Part shown: piece after piece, positions 24,748 to 32,363 of the stretch
Position numbering within the stretch: the stretch's first letter is position 1
Layout of the letters: each line of letters begins with the position of its first letter
DNA from: an uncultured Lachnospiraceae bacterium
GTDB lineage: Bacteria > Bacillota > Clostridia > Lachnospirales > Lachnospiraceae
DNA: 64,000 nucleotides
NCBI GenBank assembly: GCA_947566645.1
Contig: CANOKL010000002.1
Location: 62,001 to 126,000 of the forward strand
Direction: 5' to 3'
Notes under the pieces: model-generated
What the model was told of the DNA's origin: nothing
Databases searched by the model: none
Seen by the model: only the letters and a program-made list of their open reading frames with translations
Position numbers and translations under genes: made by a program

Positions 24748-25252
24748 GACATTAGTGCAGGGAATTATTGATGCCCTGGGAGGCAGCGTCGGAAAGGAGC
24801 TGATTGTATTTCTGATTTCCATGATTCCGATACTGGAACTCAGGGGGGCGCTCCTTGTGGCAGGCCCGCTTCTCGGAGTGCCGGTGACTACGGCAATTCC
24901 GCTTAGCATCATTGGCAATATTATTCCGGTTCCGTTCATCCTTCTTCTGATTACGCCGGTTTTCCGGTGGATGAAGGGAACGAGGCTCTTTAAGCCCATG
25001 GTGGATAAGCTGGAATCAAAGGCTATGAGCAAAAGTGACCAGATTGAAAAATACGAGTTCTGGGGGCTGGTGCTTTTTGTGGGGATTCCCCTTCCGGGCA
25101 CAGGAGCATGGACCGGATCACTGATTGCAGCACTGCTGGGGATTAAGTTTAAGAAGGCATTTCCGGCAGTAATCCTTGGTATTTTTATGGCAACAGTAAT
25201 CATGTGGTTTATCTCATATGTGCTGTTGGGCGGTGTTCAGATTCTGGGGTAG
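24740..25252 (+). CDS. Small multi-drug export family membrane protein
   Basis: A 170-residue membrane protein of the PF06695 (Sm_multidrug_ex) family. ELRGALL near residue 35, PLPGTGAWTG near 115 and about four membrane segments are characteristic. Despite the name, transport function is poorly established in the family. It is translationally coupled to hisC (8-base overlap with an AAGGAG site inside it). Confidence 0.85.
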   Translation: MTETLVQGIIDALGGSVGKELIVFLISMIPILELRGALLVAGPLLGVPVTTAIPLSIIGNIIPVPFILLLITPVFRWMKGTRLFKPMVDKLESKAMSKSDQIEKYEFWGLVLFVGIPLPGTGAWTGSLIAALLGIKFKKAFPAVILGIFMATVIMWFISYVLLGGVQILG

Positions 25253-25306
25253 ATTTATACTGAGCGACAGATAAATCTGCCGCACAGCATAAATGGATTT
25301 TTGCAT

Positions 25307-25333
25307 GTAACTGTAAAGATGTCAGACAGTTAC
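25307..25333 (+). promoter_or_regulatory. Inverted repeat before the sugar kinase gene
   Basis: GTAACTGT (25307-25314) and ACAGTTAC (25326-25333) form a perfect 8 bp inverted repeat with an 11-base loop, 28 bases before the kinase start. It could be an operator or RNA hairpin; no T-run follows. Confidence 0.45.
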
Positions 25334-25360
25334 GAGAAAAGAAGAAAAGGAGTGTACAAG

Positions 25361-26326
25361 ATGGAAAAGGTATATGATGTAACAGCGATGGGTGAGATGT
25401 TGATTGATTTTACGATGAACGGTCAGAGTGAGCAGGGGAATAATATGTTTGAGGCATGTCCGGGCGGTGCGCCGTGTAATGTTCTTGCCATGCTGAACAA
25501 ACTGGGAAGAAGGACAGCTTTTATCGGAAAGGTTGGAAAGGATCAGTTTGGACGTCTGTTAAAGGACACGATCGAAGAGCTGGGAATTGAGACAAAGGGG
25601 CTGGTTCTGGATGAAGAGATCCATACAACGCTTGCATTTGTGCATACATTTCCGGATGGAGACCGTGAGTTTTCCTTTTACAGGAATCCAGGGGCTGATA
25701 TGATGCTCTCTGAGACAGAGGTAGATTATGATCTTATACGCAAGTCTAAGGTATTCCACTTTGGAACTTTGTCCATGACAGATGAACCGGTGAAAACTGC
25801 CACAAAAAAGGCGCTTGAGGCTGCAAAAGAGGCGGGCTGCCTGATTACCTTTGATCCGAATCTGAGGGAGCCGCTATGGGATTCTCTTGAGGCTGCAAAG
25901 GAGGCTATGGAATTCGGGTTCCAGTATTGTGATATGCTGAAAATATCGGATAATGAGATACAGTTTATTTCCGGGAAAGAGGACTACGATGAGGGGATAA
26001 AATACCTGCAGGAAAAATACAACATTCCGGTTATTTTCCTGACCATGGGGAAGGCGGGAAGCCGTGCGTACCATGGGGATGTCCGGGTAGAGAGAGCCGG
26101 ATTTACGGTAAAAGCGGTAGAGACCACAGGGGCTGGGGATACATTCTGCGGCTGTGCGATCAATGGACTTTTAAAGTATGGAGTAGAAGGACTGACAGAA
26201 GAGACGCTGGGAGAGATTCTGACCTATGCGAATGCCGGTGCAGCGCTGATCACACTGAAAAAGGGCGCGATCCGCTCTATGCCAGAGCCCTCTCAGATTG
26301 ATGATATGATACAGGCGCCGTACTAG
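25361..26326 (+). CDS. PfkB family carbohydrate kinase (probable fructokinase)
   Basis: A 321-residue ribokinase-fold sugar kinase. GGAPCNVLAMLNKLG near the N-terminus and ETTGAGDTFCG near residue 260 are the two PfkB signatures, the latter holding the catalytic Asp. The MGEMLIDF start and overall form resemble fructokinase. The ATG at 25361 has AAAGGAG nine bases upstream. The TAG stop is at the left edge of the second 164 bp repeat element. No transporter or sugar regulator is adjacent. Confidence 0.88.
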   Translation: MEKVYDVTAMGEMLIDFTMNGQSEQGNNMFEACPGGAPCNVLAMLNKLGRRTAFIGKVGKDQFGRLLKDTIEELGIETKGLVLDEEIHTTLAFVHTFPDGDREFSFYRNPGADMMLSETEVDYDLIRKSKVFHFGTLSMTDEPVKTATKKALEAAKEAGCLITFDPNLREPLWDSLEAAKEAMEFGFQYCDMLKISDNEIQFISGKEDYDEGIKYLQEKYNIPVIFLTMGKAGSRAYHGDVRVERAGFTVKAVETTGAGDTFCGCAINGLLKYGVEGLTEETLGEILTYANAGAALITLKKGAIRSMPEPSQIDDMIQAPY

Positions 26327-26487
26327 TACAGCATTGCGTAATTAACAGTGAATTCTGCACTCGCTATCTGTGCCAGATGCACGTCTCCAATCCTAGACGT
26401 AGCCCGCTACGCCGTCGGATTGTAGCCGCACATCTGACACAGATATCAAGCACATTATTCACTGTTAATTATGCAAGGCTGTACTAG
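26324..26487. mobile_element. 164 bp MITE-like element, copy 2
   Basis: The same 164 bp length as copy 1 and nearly identical inside. The ends are TAGTACAGCATTGCGTAATT and the inverted CTAGTACAGCCTTGCATAAT. The TAG stop of the kinase gene is the first three bases, and CTAG is present at both edges. The element separates the kinase from the DAHP synthase gene and may act as a transcription barrier. Confidence 0.88.
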
Positions 26488-26527
26488 TCTTGAACAATGA
26501 AAAGAAAAAGTTGGGAGAAAAACGATT

Positions 26528-27559
26528 ATGGCAATGAAAATAAACAAAACACTTCCCTCTCCCCAGGAGTTAAAAGCAGAATACCCCTTGCCGGATGAGC
26601 TTAAGGAATTGAAGAAAAGGAGAGATCAGGAGATCCGCAAGGTGTTTACCGGAGAATCCGACAAGTTTCTTGTGATTATTGGCCCATGTTCTGCTGATAA
26701 TGAGGACTCGGTATGCGAGTATGTAAACCGGCTGTCACGAGTAAATGAAAAAGTTTCTGAAAGACTTATATTGATTCCAAGGATATATACAAATAAACCA
26801 AGAACTACAGGTGAGGGATATAAAGGCATGCTTCACCAGCCGGATCCGGACAAAGCGCCGGATCTGTATGCGGGAATTCTTGCGATCCGCCGGATGCATC
26901 TGCGCGCAATGGAGGAGAGCAGGCTGACAGGTGCGGATGAGATGCTGTATCCGGAAAACAGAAGCTATCTGGATGATATTTTGTCCTATGAGGCTATCGG
27001 CGCCCGTTCCGTGGAGAACCAGCAGCACCGTCTTACGGCAAGTGGTATGGAGATACCGGTGGGGATGAAGAACCCTACCAGCGGCGACCTGTCTGTGATG
27101 CTGAATTCTGTGGTGGCTGCGCAGAGCGGGCACCGGTTCATTTACCGGAACCTGGATGTCACAACAGACGGGAATGATCTGGCTCATACGATTCTGCGCG
27201 GTGGTGTGGACAAATACGGAACCAGTATTCCCAATTATCATTATGAAGATTGTGTAAGGCTTTTGGAATTATATGAAAAGAAGGATCTGAAGAATCCTGC
27301 GGTAATTATTGACGCCAACCATTCTAATTCCAATAAGGCATATAAGGAGCAGATTCGCATTGTAAGTGAGGTTCTTCACAGCCGCAGGATGAATGACGGG
27401 CTGAGAAATCTTGTAAAAGGTGTTATGGTTGAAAGCTATCTGGCTGAAGGAAGACAGGATATCGGAGAAAATATGATTTACGGAAAATCAATTACGGATC
27501 CGTGTATCGGCTGGGAAGATACAGAAAGGCTGATTATGAAGATCGCCGAGGAGTGTTAG
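26528..27559 (+). CDS. aroF: 3-deoxy-7-phosphoheptulonate synthase, class I
   Basis: A 343-residue DAHP synthase of the AroF/G/H (I-alpha) type, which condenses phosphoenolpyruvate and erythrose 4-phosphate as the first step of the shikimate pathway. Seen are IGPCSADNEDS, NKPRTTGEGYKG and IIDANHSNSNK, which carry PEP and metal ligands. No fused chorismate mutase domain is present. Upstream is the repeat element rather than a recognisable trp or T-box leader. Its stop overlaps the convergent Xre gene by four bases. Confidence 0.93.
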   Translation: MAMKINKTLPSPQELKAEYPLPDELKELKKRRDQEIRKVFTGESDKFLVIIGPCSADNEDSVCEYVNRLSRVNEKVSERLILIPRIYTNKPRTTGEGYKGMLHQPDPDKAPDLYAGILAIRRMHLRAMEESRLTGADEMLYPENRSYLDDILSYEAIGARSVENQQHRLTASGMEIPVGMKNPTSGDLSVMLNSVVAAQSGHRFIYRNLDVTTDGNDLAHTILRGGVDKYGTSIPNYHYEDCVRLLELYEKKDLKNPAVIIDANHSNSNKAYKEQIRIVSEVLHSRRMNDGLRNLVKGVMVESYLAEGRQDIGENMIYGKSITDPCIGWEDTERLIMKIAEEC

Positions 27560-27897
27560 CTTTTATCCCGCAGCTCCAGCATGTCCATATATTCCATGAG
27601 ATCCTTCTTTGACCTTGGGGAAAGTTTCCCATAACGGATGAGAAGGGCGCGTTCCTCGGGGCTGCACCTGCCATTTCTGGCTTCGTCTAACTGGATGGTT
27701 TCCTCATCCTCCAGGAGATAATCAACAGATACGTGAAAAAGAGTAGCAAGAGCTGCCAGCTTTTCGTGAGAAGGCTGGCGCTTTTTTGTCTCATATCCGG
27801 CAATTGTAGAACGTGCAACATTAAGACGGGCGGCAACATATTTTTGCGTCATATCGTTTTCGCGTCGAAGCTCTTTTAATTTCTTGTCAAATGACAT
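27556..27897 (-). CDS. Xre-family HTH transcriptional regulator
   Basis: A 113-residue protein. Residues about 7-60 are a Cro/C1 helix-turn-helix (MTQKYVAARLNVARSTIAGYE) with VSVDYLLED at the end of the domain. The remaining 45 residues are a short helical tail. AAAGGGGGA precedes the ATG. It is convergent with the DAHP synthase gene and has no obvious partner; its target is unknown. Confidence 0.88.
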   Translation of the reverse strand: MSFDKKLKELRRENDMTQKYVAARLNVARSTIAGYETKKRQPSHEKLAALATLFHVSVDYLLEDEETIQLDEARNGRCSPEERALLIRYGKLSPRSKKDLMEYMDMLELRDKS

Positions 27898-28029
27898 AAC
27901 AGCGTCCCCCTTTGGAAAAAAATGGAAATTACGTACATTTTAGCAAGAAAACAGATAAAGCGACAGAGAAAGTGTCAATAATCAACAAATAGTTGCAAAA
28001 ATGAGTTTCGAAACGCAACGTATTTGGGT

Positions 28030-28306
28030 GGGGACGCAGAAATGGGTAAAATATATCCTCATGTGCGATACGGCGTGAGAGCCCGCAGAGAGAACGATTT
28101 GCTCTGAGCGAACAGGGCAACGTGGATGTGAACTAAATATTAACTCCGACTAAGACGTTCGGGAGAGCCCTCACGCCTAAGTCTACGTAAATATTGGATT
28201 TCACATCCGCTAAAAACGCCCTTGAATTGTTCTGTCAGAGCATATCGTTCTCTCTGCGGACTCCCCTGGAAGTTACTGACATGAGGATATAATTTACCCA
28301 TATCTG
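28030..28306 (-). repeat. Long-hairpin element, copy C (inverted, longer)
   Basis: Read on the minus strand it has the same core as copies A and B: GTGAAATCCAATATTTACG, the GACTTAGGCGT/ACGTCTTAGTC stem around GAGGGCTCTCCCGA, then TTAGTTCAC, and the same right flank TGCGTCCCC (here at 28030-28038). The outer stem is unrelated in sequence and longer: CAGAAATGGGTAAA at 28037 pairs with TTTACCCATATCTG ending at 28306, and a further stem holds CCGCAGAGAGAACGA/TCGTTCTCTCTGCGG. Only the architecture is kept. It fills much of the 715-base spacer between the Xre gene and the next cassette. Confidence 0.8.
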
Positions 28307-28365
28307 CTGTTTACCGGGTGCCATGCTGCTTTCTGCACCATTGGGAGGGGGAGGCTGAAATGTTC

Positions 28366-28524
28366 TTACTATTCACGGACTAACCGTTTCAGCTCATAGA
28401 AACGATTCGGGGCGGCATTCTGAGTTTTGCTACGCAAAAAACCGCCCCTCACTCCTGAATCATTTTCTTATGGAGTGCGCAGTTTATGCGCATTCCTGAC
28501 CCGTGAAGAGTAACGAACTGTTAC
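28366..28524. repeat. CCGTGAATAGTAAC-family long element
   Basis: TTACTATTCACGG (28366-28378) and CCGTGAAGAGTAA (28501-28513) are inverted ends of an element of about 150 bp. Inside, GATTCGGGGCGG faces CCGCCCC and GAATC, and GTGCGCAGTTTATGCGCA forms a small hairpin. The right part (28452-28524) is closely matched at 52018-52089, so the family has long and short forms. No coding capacity. Confidence 0.7.
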
Positions 28525-28553
28525 GTCTTTTATTTGAGATATTGAAAAAATTA

Positions 28554-28611
28554 TTGACAAACGATAATTATGTGATAATATAGGAGTATAAGATTATCGA
28601 AAAACGATAAT
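28554..28611 (+). promoter_or_regulatory. Promoter and candidate operators of the membrane protein/HTH cassette
   Basis: TTGACA (28554-28559) with TAATAT (28576-28581), 16-base spacer. ACGATAATTATGT occurs twice (28561-28573 and 28604-28616), once inside the spacer, and ATTATCG/CGATAAT form a perfect inverted repeat at 28593-28611. Two spaced copies suggest binding by the HTH protein encoded downstream. Confidence 0.65.
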
Positions 28612-28736
28612 TATGTACTTGTATGGTTGTTGTATTTTAGGGAAATGGATAGAATGGACGGATAATCGTGCAGGTAGAATGGGGAGTGTGGTGGGGGTGG
28701 GAAGAATGGGGAGTGTTACGAGGATGGGTAGAATAG

Positions 28737-28801
28737 AGGATGTCAGGATGAAGAGAATGGAGGGTGTTAGGATGAAGAGGATGGAGGATGTCAGGATGAA
28801 A
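28737..28801 (+). repeat. 24 bp tandem repeat carrying three ribosome-site/ATG units
   Basis: Units of 24 bp start at 28737, 28761 and 28785 (third partial). Each contains a GAGG-type ribosome site and, 7-8 bases later, an ATG (28748, 28772, 28796), all in the frame of the membrane protein. The extra translation would add RMKRMEGV-type repeats at the N-terminus. Confidence 0.8.
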
Positions 28802-29758
28802 GGGGTTTTGGTGGTGGAGGCGGTTGGGTGTGTGATTTTTTGTTTGCTTCGGGGTGAGGTTCCGGGGGTGTTTTCCGGGGTGGCGGCTTTTCCTTTTGAG
28901 CAGATTGGGATGGGGCTTCGGTGGCTTTCGCTGTCGGGAGGAATTGGGAATGGGGCAGCGATTGTTTTATATATTCTGCTGAGTCTGGTTCCGTGCCTGG
29001 TCTGGGCTTATATGGAGAAAAGGGGTGCTGCCAGAGGGATTGACTGGATGCTTTTAGGGCTTAGTCTTCTGCTCTTTGCAGTGAATTATTATATGGTGAA
29101 TCCAGGTCTTTTTGTTACGGGTGTTCCGGGAGCGGGGAAGATGGTATTAGGAAGTGTGTTTTATTCAGCACTTTCAGGGTATCTCATAATCAGGGCTCTG
29201 CTGATGTGTCAGAGCGCCGGAGAAGAGAGGCTTTGGAAGTGGATTCGGGGACTGTGCGGGTTTCTGAACGTGGTGCTTGTGTATCTGATATCCTGGACCT
29301 GTTTTGGAGATTTTCTGGATGCAGTCCGGGAGGTACAGGCCGGGGATGGCGGAATCTATGGGGAGAATGTTATGTCCGGGATCAGGGAGTATGGTGTGAC
29401 TTACCTGTTTCTTGGAGGACATTATCTGATCAATGTTCTGCCTTATGTGTTTGATATCGGGATTGTTTTTCTGTCAATACATATGCTGACGGCGCTGGAA
29501 GATGACCGGTATTCTGCCGGTGCGGCAGAAAAGGCTGACAGGCTGGCTTCCTTCTGCGGCCGGGCTCTTGTGATTACGGTCAGTGCGGATGTTGTGTTTA
29601 ACATTCTGCAGATGATCTTTCATGAACGTCTTTATCAGACAGACATTGTAATCCGGGTTCCGGTGATATCAATCGTATTTGTACTGGCGGTACTGTTGTT
29701 CGCAAGGTACGTTCGGGAGGATCAGAAGCTAAAGCAGGAAAATGACTTATTTATATGA
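28796..29758 (+). CDS. Multi-spanning membrane protein (DUF2975-like)
   Basis: A protein of 320 residues from the ATG at 28796, which has GGAGG eight bases upstream; in-frame starts at 28772 and 28748 have equally good sites, and the frame stays open to 28613. It has about eight hydrophobic segments. The C-terminal half, with KADRLASFCGRAL, a final membrane pair and QENDLFI at the end, resembles DUF2975 proteins, which are regularly paired with a small Xre-type HTH protein, as here. Its stop overlaps an ATG of that HTH gene. Function is unknown. The N-terminal region is unusually G-rich. Confidence 0.65.
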   Translation: MKGVLVVEAVGCVIFCLLRGEVPGVFSGVAAFPFEQIGMGLRWLSLSGGIGNGAAIVLYILLSLVPCLVWAYMEKRGAARGIDWMLLGLSLLLFAVNYYMVNPGLFVTGVPGAGKMVLGSVFYSALSGYLIIRALLMCQSAGEERLWKWIRGLCGFLNVVLVYLISWTCFGDFLDAVREVQAGDGGIYGENVMSGIREYGVTYLFLGGHYLINVLPYVFDIGIVFLSIHMLTALEDDRYSAGAAEKADRLASFCGRALVITVSADVVFNILQMIFHERLYQTDIVIRVPVISIVFVLAVLLFARYVREDQKLKQENDLFI

Positions 29759-29769
29759 AGGAGCATGAT

Positions 29770-30000
29770 ATGGGAATCAGGGTTTGCCTGGAAGAGGTCT
29801 TGAAGGAACGTGGTATGACATCCAAGGAGCTGTGCAGTCTTGTACATATAACAGAGGCCAATCTGTCGGTGTTGCGAAGCGGAAAGGCGAAGGGCGTGCG
29901 TTTTCATACGATTAACCGTATCTGCTATTTTCTGCAATGCGATGTGGGTGATATTTTAAAATTTGACGGAAAGCTGGAGGAAGAAGAGAATGAAGAGTAG
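29770..30000 (+). CDS. Small Xre-family HTH regulator (YozG-like)
   Basis: A 76-residue protein that is almost only a helix-turn-helix: LKERGMTSKELCSLVHITEANLSVLRSG, read in part, then FHTINRICYFLQCDVGDIL. This is the YozG/DUF2975-partner type. The ATG at 29770 has AAGGAG six bases upstream; the ATG at 29755 overlapping the previous stop lacks one. Its own start region overlaps the end of the membrane protein gene, and the lipoprotein gene overlaps its 3' end, so the three form one operon. It is the likely ligand of the repeated operator at 28561-28616. Confidence 0.82.
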   Translation: MGIRVCLEEVLKERGMTSKELCSLVHITEANLSVLRSGKAKGVRFHTINRICYFLQCDVGDILKFDGKLEEEENEE

Positions 30001-30949
30001 AGGATGTTTTCTATGTATGACAGGTATATTGCTGATGATTTCACTGTGCGGGTGCTCCCTGGCCGTTCCGGATGCCGGCATGGACGGGGAAGGCGACAGA
30101 CTGATCGGGGCATTTATAACCGACGATTATCTGGATCTGTTTGACATAGATCAGTATGTAAATGATCACGCGTCAGAGTTACTTCATAATCAGGAGATAG
30201 ACGTGGAGCGTGCGCCAAAATATGAGGGCAGGCTGTATGCCACTGTAAAAAAAGGAAAAGGAGTGAACTCCAGGGAATGGGAGATTTCATTCGAGGGAGT
30301 GGACGGACTGAATATGCTTCAGCCCGTATGGAAAGATGAAAATGGCGAAGAATGTCATGATTCCGTATGCTCTGATGGCGTCAGTGAAGTCCATCTAAGT
30401 GTAGATATGAACGACCAGGGTGAGGAGACGAACCTCACCGGCACCATCTATATGCTCCCCGGACAGGAGGACCATGACATTGCCTACCATGTGAATCCAG
30501 TATACCAGACCTCTGACGGAAAAATATATGCAGTCAGCGGCTCGGGTTTCTCCACAAGCGGAGAGTCCGAAGAGGGAGAGGTGTACTCCACAACCCTGCA
30601 TGAAGAAAGAAAGGAAACAGAGAATGGAAAATATAAGACAGAAAAAAGCAGTGTGACTGTCCGCTATGGAGTCATGCATAAACCAGTACAGATTACCATT
30701 TATCAAATGGATGAAGATCATCAGATCTTAAAACAAGACACATTCACCCCGGGAGAAGTCCCGGACGAACTGACCCCAGAGAGCAAAACCTCCTATATCC
30801 TGATCGAAACCCAGAAAGAAGACCTGTCCGGAAAAACGATGATCTCCAGAGACATCCACACCCCAGGCCCGGAAGAAGAAAACACAATCGAAACATACTA
30901 TGCCTTGAACAACGGAATCATAGCCAAAAAAACCACCACCCTCAAATAA
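29990..30949 (+). CDS. Putative lipoprotein of unknown function
   Basis: A 319-residue exported protein. The signal peptide ends in a lipobox-like LCGC at about residue 20, so membrane anchoring is likely. The rest is polar and beta-rich without a recognised domain; no catalytic motif is apparent. The ATG at 29990 has GGAGGAAGAAGAGA upstream and overlaps the HTH stop by 11 bases. Codon use shifts toward C-ending codons in the last third, unlike the neighbouring genes, which is a possible sign of a different origin. It closes the membrane protein/HTH cassette. Confidence 0.7.
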   Translation: MKSRGCFLCMTGILLMISLCGCSLAVPDAGMDGEGDRLIGAFITDDYLDLFDIDQYVNDHASELLHNQEIDVERAPKYEGRLYATVKKGKGVNSREWEISFEGVDGLNMLQPVWKDENGEECHDSVCSDGVSEVHLSVDMNDQGEETNLTGTIYMLPGQEDHDIAYHVNPVYQTSDGKIYAVSGSGFSTSGESEEGEVYSTTLHEERKETENGKYKTEKSSVTVRYGVMHKPVQITIYQMDEDHQILKQDTFTPGEVPDELTPESKTSYILIETQKEDLSGKTMISRDIHTPGPEEENTIETYYALNNGIIAKKTTTLK

Positions 30950-30956
30950 CCAGAAT

Positions 30957-31115
30957 ACCTCATGAAATGACAAATTTTCTATCGTTCCCACCAATGACCG
31001 GACAGACTTCCTATCGCCCTCCCCCTCCCGGTCAGATTATCTATCGTCCCCACGAATGACCGGATAGGAGCTCTATCGCCCTCATCCCCCTCCGGGCAGA
31101 TTTTCTGCCGCCTTC
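30957..31115 (+). repeat. Degenerate CTATCG-containing direct repeats
   Basis: Four imperfect units of about 35-40 bases carry a shared pattern, ACCGGACAGACTTCCTATCG, GGTCAGATTATCTATCG, ACCGGATAGGAGCTCTATCG and GGGCAGATTTTCTGCCG, with CCCTCCCCC tracts between. It lies after the lipoprotein stop and runs up to long-hairpin copy B. No gene is supported in 30950-31418. Confidence 0.6.
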
Positions 31116-31123
31116 CAAGAACA

Positions 31124-31305
31124 GCAGGCAGGGACAGGCCTATATTTCGATGAAAACAATCCAGGGGCGTTCTTTATGGAGGTGAAATCCACTGCTTACG
31201 GAGACTTAGACGTGAGGGTTCTCCCGAACGTCTTAGTCGCAGTTAGCAGTTAGTTCACCGCAATATTGCCCCGTTTGAATGAAATATAGGCCTGTCCCTG
31301 CCTGC
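31124..31305. repeat. Long-hairpin element, copy B
   Basis: A 182-base foldback with perfectly complementary 25-base outer arms (31124-31148 and 31281-31305). The core matches copy A closely, with GACTTAGACGT/ACGTCTTAGTC around GAGGGTTCTCCCGA, and the right arm is again followed by GTCCCCTC. Relative to copy A the left arm differs at five positions, and every one is matched by a complementary change on the right arm. It lies 40 bases before the pyrE promoter. Confidence 0.85.
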
Positions 31306-31345
31306 GTCCCCTCACACAAAACAAAAAATCTCCCCCCATAAACAC

Positions 31346-31374
31346 TTTACACTTCTGGTTTTGTCGATTATAAT
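31346..31374 (+). promoter_or_regulatory. pyrE promoter
   Basis: TTTACA (31346-31351) and TATAAT (31369-31374) with a 17-base spacer. The short leader contains GGAGG and no PyrR-type attenuator. Confidence 0.7.
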
Positions 31375-31418
31375 GGGTTTAGCCACATTTACACAAATAT
31401 TGGAGGATTCAGATTATA

Positions 31419-32096
31419 ATGGAACAATACAAGCAGGAATTTATACAGTTTATGGTAGAGAGCGACGTTCTGAAATTCGGTGACTTTACTTTAAAGAGCG
31501 GCAGGAAATCTCCGTTTTTCATGAATGCAGGCGCATATGTCACAGGAACACAGCTGCGGAAGCTGGGAGAATACTACGCAAGAGCGATTCACGATACATA
31601 TGGTCTTGACTTCGACGTCTTATTCGGACCGGCGTACAAAGGGATTCCCCTTTCTGTCGCCACATCAATTGCCATCAGCGATCTTTACGGAAAGGACGTC
31701 AGATATTGTTCGAACCGCAAGGAGATAAAGGATCACGGCGATACAGGGATTCTGCTGGGAAGCAGGCTGATGGACGGTGACCGCGTGGTTATCATTGAGG
31801 ACGTGACTACATCTGGAAAATCCATTGAAGAGACCTTTCCGGTTTTAAAGGCACAGGCAGACGTGGAGGTAAAGGGTCTTATGGTGTCGCTGAACCGCAT
31901 GGAGGTGGGAAAGGACGGAAAGAAGAGCGCCCTGGACGAGATCAAAGAGCTCTATGGAATCCAGGCCAGCGCCATTGTCACGATGGAAGAAGTGGTTGAT
32001 TACCTCTATAACAGGGAGTGCCAGGGAAAAGTAGTCATTGATGATACATTAAAAGCAGCGATTGACGCATACTATGAACAATACGGTGTGAAATGA
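31419..32096 (+). CDS. pyrE: Orotate phosphoribosyltransferase
   Basis: A 225-residue enzyme that adds ribose phosphate from PRPP to orotate, between the PyrD and PyrF steps. The PRPP loop VVIIEDVTTSGKSIEET and the KSGRKSPFFMNAG region are intact. It is separated from the other pyr genes by 17 kb and has its own promoter. A 37 bp palindrome follows 12 bases after the stop. Confidence 0.96.
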   Translation: MEQYKQEFIQFMVESDVLKFGDFTLKSGRKSPFFMNAGAYVTGTQLRKLGEYYARAIHDTYGLDFDVLFGPAYKGIPLSVATSIAISDLYGKDVRYCSNRKEIKDHGDTGILLGSRLMDGDRVVIIEDVTTSGKSIEETFPVLKAQADVEVKGLMVSLNRMEVGKDGKKSALDEIKELYGIQASAIVTMEEVVDYLYNRECQGKVVIDDTLKAAIDAYYEQYGVK

Positions 32097-32108
32097 TGTG
32101 AAGGGACT

Positions 32109-32145
32109 GTTGCTATGAGCGGCCTCTCAGGCCGTGAATAATAAC
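32109..32145. repeat. 37 bp CCGTGAATAGTAAC-family palindrome
   Basis: GTTGCTATGAGCGG at the left and CCGTGAATAATAAC at the right, enclosing CCTCTCAGG. It lies between pyrE and the small membrane protein gene. Confidence 0.7.
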
Positions 32146-32210
32146 AAGGAACTGAACAATTGCGAAAAGGGAAACTGGAAAGTTGCCAGAGAAAGAGCAG
32201 GAGGATTGTC

Positions 32211-32363
32211 ATGAACGAAAAAGCGTATAAATCAATGAGTTTTGCAGGTTCGGCCGGAGTTGCCATAGGGATTATCATGATTGTTACAGGAGTTGCCACA
32301 GGAATTGTCGCAATTGTGAGCGGGGCAAGGCTTCTTAAGGATAAAAGAGGGCTTACATTCTGA
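32211..32363 (+). CDS. Conserved 50-residue membrane protein
   Basis: A small protein beginning MNEKAYKSMSFAG with one long hydrophobic stretch (about residues 14-40) and the ending LLKDKRGLTF. Similar short proteins occur widely in Lachnospiraceae without an assigned function. The ATG at 32211 has AGGAGG eight bases upstream. Its stop overlaps the VanZ-family start by one base, so it is probably co-expressed with it. Confidence 0.75.
   Translation: MNEKAYKSMSFAGSAGVAIGIIMIVTGVATGIVAIVSGARLLKDKRGLTF

Noticed and set aside
24412..25203. A 263-codon frame antisense to hisC and the small exporter
   Set aside because: The sense genes are both conserved and overlapping; the antisense frame lacks a start site and motifs.
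28737..28801. CRISPR-like array in the 24 bp repeats (also the 14 bp and 42 bp repeats)
   Set aside because: Repeats are directly adjacent without unique spacers, and there are no cas genes.
3428..31305. Long hairpins as retron msr-msd RNAs
   Set aside because: No reverse transcriptase gene is near any of the three copies and the conserved retron priming features were not found.
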